Below are positions 51,301-63,300 of a DNA stretch of 64,000 nt, piece after piece. The translations under genes and the position numbers were made by a program. Numbering within the stretch: position 1 is the first letter of the stretch; the number at the start of each line of letters is the position of its first letter. The DNA comes from Apoda limacodes (lineage: Eukaryota > Arthropoda > Insecta > Lepidoptera > Limacodidae), in assembly GCA_946406115.1 (NCBI GenBank), contig OX291552.1, positions 10,240,836 through 10,304,835 of the forward strand, read 5' to 3'. The notes under the pieces are model-generated. The model saw only the letters and a list, made by a program, of their open reading frames with translations, was not told the DNA's origin and made no database searches.

Positions 51301-54300
51301 CTTCGTCCTCTGAAACCTTTTCATCATTGGACTCAAATCCTTTGCCTTTAGACACTTTCCTGTAAAGCGAACTTTAAACTTCGTAAAGCGAGTAAATACG
51401 AGCAATATACTTTAATGTTTTGAACAGTAGCGAAAATCATGTACATATGAATATTTCACAAACACTATTCAAACAAAATAAAAAAGGTTAATTTTAGGAT
51501 AAAGATTCAACTAGGCGTGGCCTTCCTTGAAAAATTATTGTAATTTGTAGACGTTGATGATTCTCGAGAGACTGAAATTTTGTTGTCATTCGAAATATGC
51601 ATTGATTAATTGATTAATTTATTTCTATTATGCATTCTTACTCCACTCAGGTTTTTTTGCTTTATGCTTGCTTTTCTATTTAACCATATAAAATAGAAAA
51701 GCAACCAAACGACCAAAAGAAATGCTCTTGTTTCGTTTAACAGCACAAGATATGTTTTTCTGTAAACGTAGAACTAGATATTGTTAAGGTACGACTTAAA
51801 CAGTGGCACGATTAAAGCAAATTTATCCTAATACAAGTTTATAGATTGCTTTTTTTATAGATGCACTGTCAGAATGCAAAGCCAGCCAGATTACCGAGAA
51901 CCATTTAATGCATTTTGACTGGAGATAAGATTGTTCAAAAACATGCTTTACGTACAAAAAATACAAGTCAAAATCAGCGCGTTACACAGGCTCTGATGAC
52001 TGCTTTGAATTTTCTAACCCTCGGACCTTGGAAGTTTGGTCGCTAGTGTCGTTGTAAGTTCAATCTTTTTTGATGTAGCGGCTTTAGTTCTGATTTTTGA
52101 CCACCGGGGTCAGAATAATTTGTTGCACTATACCTACCTGAATTTTGCTCTGTATTTAGATTTAAAAAAAAAAATTAAGCGCTGGGTGTTCTTGTTTTTA
52201 TGAGATTTTGCTTGTCATTAATTTTTTTGTAAGGTGCTCTTTACAAGAAAATCTGACAACTGTGCAAAAATATCAAAAAATAATGGCTTATTAGAATCCA
52301 ATTAAATTAAAAAACGTTCGCCTACAGCTCACGTCGAAACTAGTTTCTTTCCTCGTATAAGAAAAACCGGCCAAATGCGAGTTGGACTCGCGCACCGAGG
52401 GTTCCGTACGTACCACCATTTATGTAATCTACAAACAAATTTTTTTTTTATTTTAGAGTTGATTGAATGAAAGGTAAATTGCGGTTTACGATTTATGACG
52501 TATTAAAAAAAAACTACTTACTAGATTTCGTTCAAACCAATTTTCGGTGGAAGTTTGCATGGTAATGTATATCATATATTTCTTTTAGTTTTATCATTAT
52601 CTTATTTTAGAAGATACAGGGGGGGGGGGGGGGACACATTTTACCACTTTGGAAGTGTCTCTCGCGCAAAATACTCAGTTTAGAAAAAAATGATATTAGA
52701 AATCTCAATACCATTTTTGAAGACCTATCCATAGATATAGGTTTGATAAAAAAAATTTTTGAGCTTCAGTTCTAAGTATGGGGAACTCCAAAAAAAGTTT
52801 TTTTTTCTATTTATGTGTGAAAATCTTAATGCTGTTCACAGAATACATGTGCTTACCAAGTTTCAACAGCATAGTTCTTATAGTTTCGGAAAAAAGTGGC
52901 TGTGACATACGGACGGACAGACAGACAGACATGACGAATCTATAAGGGTTCCGTTTTTCATTTTGTCATGTTTCAAACGTCATTTTATACATCCTTGCCA
53001 GCTTTGCAAAGACTAGGCTTCGGTTATGATATCATTTTTGGGTAGTTATAGCATAATAAAAAAATAATAATTATAATGTGGCAAACAAGCATATGGCCCG
53101 CTGGATGTTGATCGGTATTGTAATTCTATGTGTTTTTAACACAGGTTTTCAACTAACTTCGTTATACCACTAAGAAGGCAAACAAGCTTACAGTCCGCCT
53201 TAAGCGGTCACCGTAGCCTATGGACGCTTGCAACACCAGGGGTATCACTCGCGCTCCGCCGACCCTTCAACAATCTAAGAACTTCTTTCTTGAAGAACCC
53301 CATACACCCCATATTGTAGTCCTTAGAGAAAACCTCGTCAGGGAGCTCATTCCACAACCCAAGTGTCAATCCCAATCTTAAATTAAATGCCTGTAAAATT
53401 TCTTTAGCATTGATGTACCTACCTAAAGAGTGCACGGATAGACATCATAAAACTTTAAAGGCCCACGGAATCTTAAACGTAAAAGGTTATCATAAAAGCA
53501 GTTAGCTAAGTAAAAAGGTTATGGTCAGCTGTAAAATATATTTGGTCAGCAGACAAAATGAATTGGGCCGTTTCTTGTATGTTTCATAGTCATTAAAAAT
53601 AACTAAAGTGATTAGCAAACAATGTTATATTGGACAGCCTTATAAATGATGTTTTGAGGAAATTAAATATATCTTCAGCAATATTAGTAACAGCTCAGCA
53701 AATCGTCATTCGAGTTGAAAAATTTAAATTAATTTTGGCAAGCTGTAAAATTTATTTTGATTTGCCAATCATACAGAAAGTATGAAGTTGCATAGGCGAT
53801 TTGATTCTGATGTTAATAAAATAAAACCTAACAGCAAGTATCCACGCCTACGTAGAGCTTTGTTTAAGCTTGCGCTAACCGATAATCCTGCTGACCAAAT
53901 AATAATTTTGCTGACCAAATATCTTATTTTTGCTTTAATAATTTTTAATTTAGTTACTGACAAGGTACTGCTGGTGGAGTTTTTTTACGGCCGCCAAAAA
54001 CACATTATCTTGTCAAAATAAATTTTATTTGATTTTACATGCTGACCGAATATTTAAAACAAATACCTTGTATGTACTTGCCGAAATAAAGAAGCAAAGG
54101 AAGAAAACACGATTGCTTCAATTTACTCTTACCGTTCAAAAACATAATCTTCATTTCCCTCTGTTCGTATGTTATCCCATCGTGTTCGAGTCGGTCTTCT
54201 GAAAAAAAAACGATTAATCGCAAGTCCGATTTACACAATTAGGGTTCCATACTAAAATAATAAAAAAATGGTACCAATGTCCCAAAAAACGCTACAAAAT

Positions 54301-57300
54301 TTATAGATATATACACGTCATCAAATCTATTATTATATTAATTGGTTCTGATACACCGGTGTGAATTAGCGGCCTCGTATAAAAATGCGACCAACTTAAA
54401 AAGTAAAGGATTTTAATTAAAGAATTTACTAAGTTGCAACTTGCAACCCGTATTATAAAAAATGATTCTTCGAACAGTCAAAATTTCAGTCATTCTGAGT
54501 TTTTGAACAAAAGGCCAAATACCAAATTTAAAGGTTAACTAGCTTTTGCCAGCGGCTTCGCCCGCCCTAAATTTGGTTATCGGCATAGGATTCTTACGAC
54601 AACTCCTCAATTATAAAAAAACACAGAAGATAAAAATATTTTTCAATAATACCTACCGCCCTTCCCCCTCATGACTGCCCGCCAGCCTCGCACATCAAAA
54701 ATGCGCGCGCAGTACTTGATAATTACTTTCCTGCGACGTTATTTTAAAACTGCGATATCTCCTAAGATATTCATTGAAATCGAATGATGTACAGAGCAAT
54801 TTTGTTTTAAATTAAATACTTGTCATGAATAACGTATCTATTTGGATAAGGATTAATACCATGTTTATAAAAACACCTTCGCTAATAATGCATTATTTTA
54901 GAACAAATATGGTAAGCATAAAAAAGGGTATAGTGAGCCAACCTTAAAATATAGACATATGCTGTAGCGGACTTTTTTTTAGAACTTGTTAAGGGAAACA
55001 ATTCTGTCATACATGATTTTTGCGAAAATTTAACCGTTAACGCAGCGCAGGCAGCGGAAGCTCTCAAAAGGATAAAAAAACCCGATTTGGAAACATTCTT
55101 CATTGGTGCTCCGCTCCTATTTGTGTTAGCTTGATGATTTATAGCCTATAACCTTCCTCGATAAATGGGCTATCTAGCAATGAAAGAATTTTTCAAATCG
55201 GACCAGTAGTACCTAAGATTAGGGCGTTCAAACAAACAAACTCTTCAGCTTTATATTAGTATAGATTAGAAAATGTCAGTTTCTTTTATACATACTTCAA
55301 ACCCCTATTTTACTACCTCAGGTGATAAATTTTACAGAATTACTTCTAAGTGAGTGCTTACGTTATAAATATATCTACTTTACCGTCTTTGTTCTGTAGT
55401 CACCTCTCCCAAAATCGAATCTTCAGCTTTCGCTCGGAACCGCGGTATTGCATTCCTAAAAAAAAACAACTTTCATCAGAAACATAAAAGTAAAAAACTT
55501 TTTCTTATGCCATTCGATTAGATATTTAATTTTTTTTTAATATTTGTACTAAGTAGGTGGCATAAGGAACGTACACGTAGAGTAAGGTAATCATTTTTAA
55601 CGGTTTGATGCAACAAAATATTCATACACTGAGCTAATTCTGACAAATTCTCTGATGTAAGCTTACATAACAACCATACTTTAATAAGAACATGGCAAGT
55701 TACAAGGTGATATGATGCCGTATCCATACCATACCCATCTTGGGTTAGTATTAGCAACAATTTAAGCTCGCCTGAAATATCGTTATATAAACCGACCAAT
55801 TTTCGATTTTTGTCATTAGTGTAGTAGTTTAAATCCGTACTAATATTATAAATGCAAAAGTAACTCTGTATTTCTGTCTGTTACCTCTTCACGCTTAAAC
55901 CACTGCACCGATTAAGATGAAATTTGGTATGGAGAGTCCCGGGGAAGGACATAGAATAGTTTTTTTACATTAGAAAGTTTTTATCCCAAAAAATTAAAAG
56001 TTCCCGAGGGAATAATTTCCGAGCTAAACTACGTTGCCGCATCCTTAACAAAATTAGCATAATTAAGCAGTTGACGTAAGAATACGCACGAATACAAATA
56101 AACACGCCGATAACCAAATTTAAAACGGGTGGAGCCGCTGGAAAAAGCTAATTCTGTCTATGTGCTAAATTTAAAGTTTGTTGCACTATTATTGTATAAC
56201 AGATTTCGAATAGTGAGTATAAATTGTGTTACCTCAGCCCTGCATAAGCACGGACAATATTTTATTGTGATAAGAGTTCACCTATTCACACACTTGTAGT
56301 AAACATATATACAAACATATACAAACGTGATGTAGTAAACTTATATCTAAGTAAGAGTTAAGACATATCAGTCATACTTATGTGTACTATCATGTTTGTC
56401 ATAATATATTGTAACTATAACGTATCTTTCTAGATATATGGGTTACCATATATCTAGATAGATACGCCATTATAAGCTACACACACACCCAAAATCACGA
56501 ATTTGGGGGCAATTAAAAACCTTACTCGCTATCTCAATATCGTCATCAAATCGATATCATTTTACTGTCGGATCCTACAACAATGATATTTATAAAATGA
56601 TCTAGATTTCTTGCCTTAATTCATATAGTATATGTTTGATATTGACATAAAGGGTCATCCATTAAAGACATAACAATTTCATATCTTAATAAAAGACTTA
56701 ATAGTTGAGAAATTCAGCTCAAATGTATTCCAGGTGTAGTAGACATATGACATTTAAGTGTTGAATTCGATCTCTCTTATATGACCACCACGAACCCGTT
56801 TGCAATGGTCGATTCTCTGGACCCAATTTTCCACCACTCACTCACATATTTCGACCGGAATGTTGGCAATTTCGCGCTGAATATTGTTTCTGAGCTCGTT
56901 CAATGTGGCTGGCTTGTCGGCGTAGTCTAGTCTACGCCGACAAGCCCGACGTAGCCCCAAAGGAAGAAGTCCAACGGCGTTAAATCGCACGAACGAGGCG
57001 GCCATTCGATGGGTCCATTTCTCGATAAAATGCGAGTTCCAAACTTCTCTTTCAATAGGTCGATTGTTGAGCCAGCTGTGTGACACGTTGCACCGTCCTG
57101 TTGAAACCACATGTCATCCAAGTCCAAATCGTCCAATTGGGGCCAGAAATAATTTTCCAACATGCTACGTTAGCGCTCTCCATTGACGGTAACATGGCGA
57201 TCGTGATCATCGACAAAAAAATACGGCCCAATGACTCCTACGGCATGAAAACCACACCGCACAGTGTTTTTTTGTGGATACAATGGTGTCTCGCAGAGCA

Positions 57301-60300
57301 CATGAGGGTTTGTTGCTGTCCAGTAACGCATATTTTGCTTGTTGACGAAGCCATTCAGCCAGAAATGAGCTTCATCGCTAAAGATGATTTTCCTATAAAA
57401 TTCCGGATTTTCATAAAGCTTTCCCAAAGCCCAATTAGAAAAGTTTCGGCGTTTTAAATGATCGAGCGGCTTCAGTTCTTGAGTCAATTTGATCTTGTAC
57501 GGATGTAGGCCAAGATCTTTGCGCAAAATACGCCACAATGTGTCTAATTGGCACTGGAACATCCAAGAGTGAATATTTGGACTCGAATTTAATCACTAAA
57601 GCACGCACAGCCTGTCTGGTGGGACGATTTTGACGACCAAAAATTGGAGTGAGTGCTCTTAAAGTTGCAACCACCGACTCAAAATTTCGGTAGTAATTTA
57701 TAATAATTTGTAATCGTTGCTCGTTCGTGAATTTTACCATGATTAAAATGTTGACTTTCACTAGCGTTTTGACTTTGACAGATTGTCAAAAATGTTTTAA
57801 AGTGCGTTCACACGAAGATGCGGAATTGTTATGTCCCTATTGAAAGACCCGATAATTATAACGAGTTGAATAAGGGTTTTTTCCCTTATTGTAAACAGCC
57901 GCACTACTGCCAGACATTCAAATATTTTATAGTACAATCGAAAACATAAATACTTATTAAATATGCATTGCGCCAGGCTTGATTTGTTTGATGGTTCTTG
58001 GATGGCAGTTATCGATAATGATAAATTTGTCTCGTTACCGTAAAGTAACTTTCTCCCGCGAACGCTTGGGTTGTGGAATGAGCTCCCTGCCAAGGTTTTC
58101 TCTAAGGACTACAGTATGGGGTTCTTCAAGAAAAATGTTGTTGGATTTTTCAAGGGTCGGCAACACGTGATTGATACCCCTGGTGTTACAAGCTTCCATA
58201 GGCCACGGTGACCGCTTACCATCAGGCCGACCGTGTGCCGTGGCGGTATTAAAAAAAAAAAGAAAGTTCGCATGGTAAGAAAACGGTTTACAGCTAACCA
58301 CTAGGATTTTTTTTGATTTATCAAATTTTTTATTATTTTTTTAAATAAATTTTTAATCATTATTTATTTTTAAAGACAGCTGTCAAACTAGAATGAGCTA
58401 TATCTCCCTAACTATTGATCTTAGACTAGCAGTTTCCTTGCAGAAATTATAGATCTCATCCAGATCTTTATTTTTGATGACTGATGTCAAACTAGAAATG
58501 GCTATATCTCCGTAACTATTGATCTTACACTAGGAGTTTTCTTGCAAAAGTGATAGATCTGATCAAGATCTTCATTTCGGGTGACAGCTGTCAAACTGTA
58601 AATGGTAGTGCTATCATTTGTAAACAGCAGTACCAGTAGTATTTTTCTAAATTTTGACCGCGTAACATTTAATTTTCAGTCAAGATAGGTACCTAATCAA
58701 CCTGCGCCAAGGTAAATGCGATACCTTCAAAACGTAGAGAGAGATTAAGCTTAAAAACCCTTGACAATTTCATTGAACTCAAGTGAGTCTTCGCACATTG
58801 AGATCTACTTGAGAACGTACCTGGAGCTTTGTGTTACTTATCAGCTAAGATTGTGTCACAGATTTTTTCTTTTTATAGCCCTTTTTATAAAAAGAAAAAA
58901 TCCTACTTATATTATAAATGTGAAAGTTTGTAATAATATCTGGATGTTCTTACTCAATAACGCTTCAGCCACTGAACGGATCGGGATGAAACTTGGCACA
59001 CCTATAGATTAGGTCCTGGAATAGCACATAGGCTTTTTATCCCGAAAAATTCAAAAGTTCCCGCGGGAATACTTATAACCAAGCTTAAACGAACTATAGC
59101 TGTAGCTATAGCCTAATATAGCTAACTTCATTAGTGTATTTAACGAGTAAATCACAGTATCAATACTGTGATTAAATAAAGGAGTCCCACGCTGATAACC
59201 GAATTAATGGCGGGTGGAGCCACTAGCAAAGTCTAGTATCAATATAAAAATAACCTATACATTTGTACTATGATGAAGGCAACATTGAAAAAAATGTATC
59301 TTATTTAGTATTATTTAAAGATTTGTATCCAAAACATGTATCCAATGATTTATATGTACCTATCTTTAAATTTCTGACTGCAAAAATAAATAAACGAAAA
59401 ACCCGACATCGTCTAAAAAGAATTGAAATAAAGGATTTAGTTGCTACAAATATGTAGTTCAGTTTGTAAATTCACATAGTTATAAAAATTGCATCTAAGT
59501 ACAATTCTGTTTTTTTTTACACACTTATAGTTACAATCTGTCCCACAGGTAGTCTTTAAGAGATAAAGAGATTAGATAAGATATTAGAATCTATTTCTTC
59601 TAATATATTGATTGTTTTAAAAACAGTAGCGATATTTATTATGTAATACTCGAAATAAAAACAAACTTGCTCTGATCCACACAAGGCTTAAGAAAATAGA
59701 TAAATAATTTAAAGGATAATGTATGCGGAATTATGTCAATTAAACTTAAAACAGTTCAAACATTTTGTAAAGCAGAAACTGGTCGAAAAAGCTTATTACA
59801 CAATTAAAGACTACCTTGATGATAAAAATGTATGAGTATTCAATAATTTTTTGTTGATAACAATAAGATAACAATACATTCTAAAAATAGCTTATAACTA
59901 GCAGCATATTTCTCTAAAAGCAAAATTTTGAAATTCGCTTTGAACAAAGAGGAAAATAAAAATATCAATTGACGGCGCCAGTTAGCAGGGGTAACGCTCT
60001 TAACATAATTTACACAATAATTTGTTTTGATTAATTAAAATTAAAAGAGCGACTGCTAGAAAGTTTCTTTCGCCGTTTCTTCTCACCAGAACGCCATTTT
60101 GACTTCGAAACGGTAGTAACTTGTAGTATATTGACTTCAAAAAAGTGATATGATATCCTATTTTTGAGAAATAAAGCATTTGAATTTGAACGCTTCGGTT
60201 GTGGAATGAGCTTCCTGTCAAGGTTCCTCTAAGGTCTACCGTATGGGGTTCTACAACAAGGGTTTTTTAAAAGGTCGGCAACGTGCGAGTAAGGCCCCAG

Positions 60301-63300
60301 GTGTTGCAAGCGTCTTTAGGCTGCGGTGACTGCTTACCATTAGGCTGACCGCAACATTGTTTGCCACCTTAGTGGTATAAAAAAATATATTTATAATCTT
60401 TTTTATATTTATAATTTGATATAGCAAGTAAGGTTAAGTTTGTTATAGCCAGCTATGTTTCGTTCGTGGGATATAGTTACTCTCGCGGGAACTTTTGAAT
60501 TTTCCGGGGATAGTATCCTATGTGCTATTCCAGACTAAAATCTACGTGTGCTAAATTTCAGCCCGATTGAGTCATTCTGGCGTAATTGAGGAACAAACAT
60601 GCATCCATTCAAACTTTCGCTTCATAATATGTATTAGTCTAGATTTTATTATTGCACTTACAAATCCTTAAACTTGTTCAAACTGGACATTATAACGTTT
60701 TTCTTCAAAGAAGCATCATCCTCTAAAGCGTAAAAGTTGTCGTCAATTTTGTAGGTATTGCCTTCTACCAACTTTGTCGTCCTGGTGGGTACTTGCTGGA
60801 ACTTCCTCATGACGATATCAGAATTGCCGCTCTGTAGGACATCTGTTGTGATACTTTTGAAGGGGACCTTCGAGAACCTTCGGATGGGAGTCAATTTTAT
60901 GAACTGCATAGTATGTGTAGTTGTCTTAGTCTGAAATTGAAAGCAATTTAGTTAAAGTTGAATTGGTTTTAAATAAGTTGGTAAGTAGAAATGGTTACGG
61001 CTGCGGCCACATATTTTTCGAAATGGGACTAAGTATATCCTATCAGTATTACACAAGTTAGCTGCGATTTGAGTATCCCTAAGGCAAAATTTCTGAAACT
61101 TTATAGGTACTTAGAAGATCACAAAGTTGTGCATACCTACGTACTTTCTGAATTTACAGTATCCTAATCACTAGGTTAAAATATTAAAATTATTTTAAAG
61201 TGGAACTCTGTTCTCTGTTGTGTTGTATGAGAATCTGACTACGTACTTAATGTAAAGTTTCTATGCTTAGAAAGAGCTTTTCTTCAATTTCTCTTAGAAA
61301 GTAGAGTACTTACGACTTACAACATTTTCATTGAAAATCTTATATGAAATTTATCACTTTTCACACAAGATGATGATTCATAAATCTTTGTACGCCACTT
61401 GTTGCTGTGACTTTTATGAATTTTCGTAACCTGTCTTTGCCTTCAAAAAAAATAAATTTAACTCTAACGTCAGTACTTTGTATTGCAATATTACGCCAAT
61501 AGCCACACTAAAATCAATGCTATATTACGCTAATGTGGTCGATGACAAAAGACTCAACTTTTATAAACTTCACAAAAGATTGATTTAAGATTTTAATATT
61601 ACGTCATACACTATCATAAAATTAGGGCTTAATTTTGTCACGAAAAATGTACCAGTGCAACTTTTCTGACCTTCTGAGTTGGTTGTTTGGTCGCAAGTGA
61701 CGTTATAAGTTCACATCGTTTCAATATGGCGACTATAGTTTTAATAATCAGCCGCCAGGTCAGAAAAGTTTGTTATACTATATTTCCATTATGGCGGATT
61801 TAGAGCTATCTAAAAATAATGATTAGTAAGAAAATATATTGCAAATAAAGTAATTTCACCTCATGATTAACGTACCAATTCAGTAGATACAGGAGAAGTT
61901 AAAGAAACCATTTCTACTCTTGCTTCAACACCTGGTAGTTCTGGTAAGGCGGCAGAATATTTGAAGAGTTGCTCGGCATATTTCTTTGACTCCTGAGCCT
62001 GTCTCCAGGCGTCGGACAAAGGGTAAGAACGGACGTCCCCTGAGTCTTGGTAATCAGCTCTAACAGCTTCACCACCTAATGAAAGAATATGATCGATTTT
62101 TAACTGTTACTCTTTACTTCTCTGAAGACAAAAGTCTTTGACCAGTACTTGTTATGACGCCGCCGAAACATGCACACTTACAGCAGGGCTGGTCTATAAG
62201 CTCAAAGTAGCACACCGTGCAATGGTATAAGTGTCTCTTAGGGATCGAATCCAAAATCTGGACATCTGGAAGATAATTATAAATACCGACATAGCTCGCA
62301 AAATTAGCAAGCTCAAGTGGCAGCGGGCTGGCTACGTTTGTCTGAGGAGCGATGGTCCATGGAGCAGACGTGTCCTAGAGTGGAGACCGCGTTCGCGGGA
62401 AGGTGAAGCATAGTACGCCCTTCATCCCTGTGGACCGACGACCTTAAAGGGTGGCTGGTGCTAGCTGAATGCGGAAGGCAAAAGACCAGGAGAAACGGTG
62501 CGCCATAGAGTAGGCTTATCTCCAGCAGTGGACCAATAAAAACTGATATGATGATGACTCTTGCTCTGTGAGAAGATAGTAGCAGAAGAGTAATATGAGA
62601 TTACAAGCGTATTTAGGCTTATACAAACAGAAATTGTGACGAAAAGGGGAAGAAGAAATGAGATTGATTAGTTTTTAATTGCATGCGTGGGCGGTCTCCA
62701 AATCAGAAGAAAGGAAATGAATTATTGAACGCTCTTTTGTCCTCAGTTCCATCTGCCAAGACTTTGGTTTTCGCAGTTAAAATCCTTTTAGAAGCTCTCG
62801 ATTGCTATAAAAAATATTGTTCTTCTTCTTCCTTCTAGTAGTTAAAATTTGGTTACCGTACCTCGTAGCTCCGTTGCTTTTGTGGATATCTCGGAGGCTT
62901 CTTCACCCCCTCCTGCTCTCCGAAACGATTTTTGCTTTCTTACGTCAATGTCGTCGTCTAGGAACTGTCCGCGACGCACGTAAACGGTTACATCAGGTCC
63001 TGATAAAAGAAAAAATGCGTAGTGTTAGTTTATAGATAGGACTGAAGATACTGAAGTATGTAAAGTATTTTACACAAAAATGCTTGTAATGTGATCATTA
63101 TTTTCACCGACTTCTTTGAGAAAAGTTGATCTTTTCGCGTTACTCGAATTAGAGCCATTGAAGTTGTATGAGATTATATTACTGGTGTGATTTAGACACC
63201 AGAAACTGCGTTTGAAAATCTATATTGTCCAGTTTTGTTTCAGAAAATAGTCAGGTGCAAAAAGATTTTGACAACCTTCTTTGAGCAGAATCAACCTTCT

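Noticed and set aside
62817..63035. Open frame of 72 codons on +
   Set aside because: It is antisense to exon 2 of gene B, which has good splice sites and phase.
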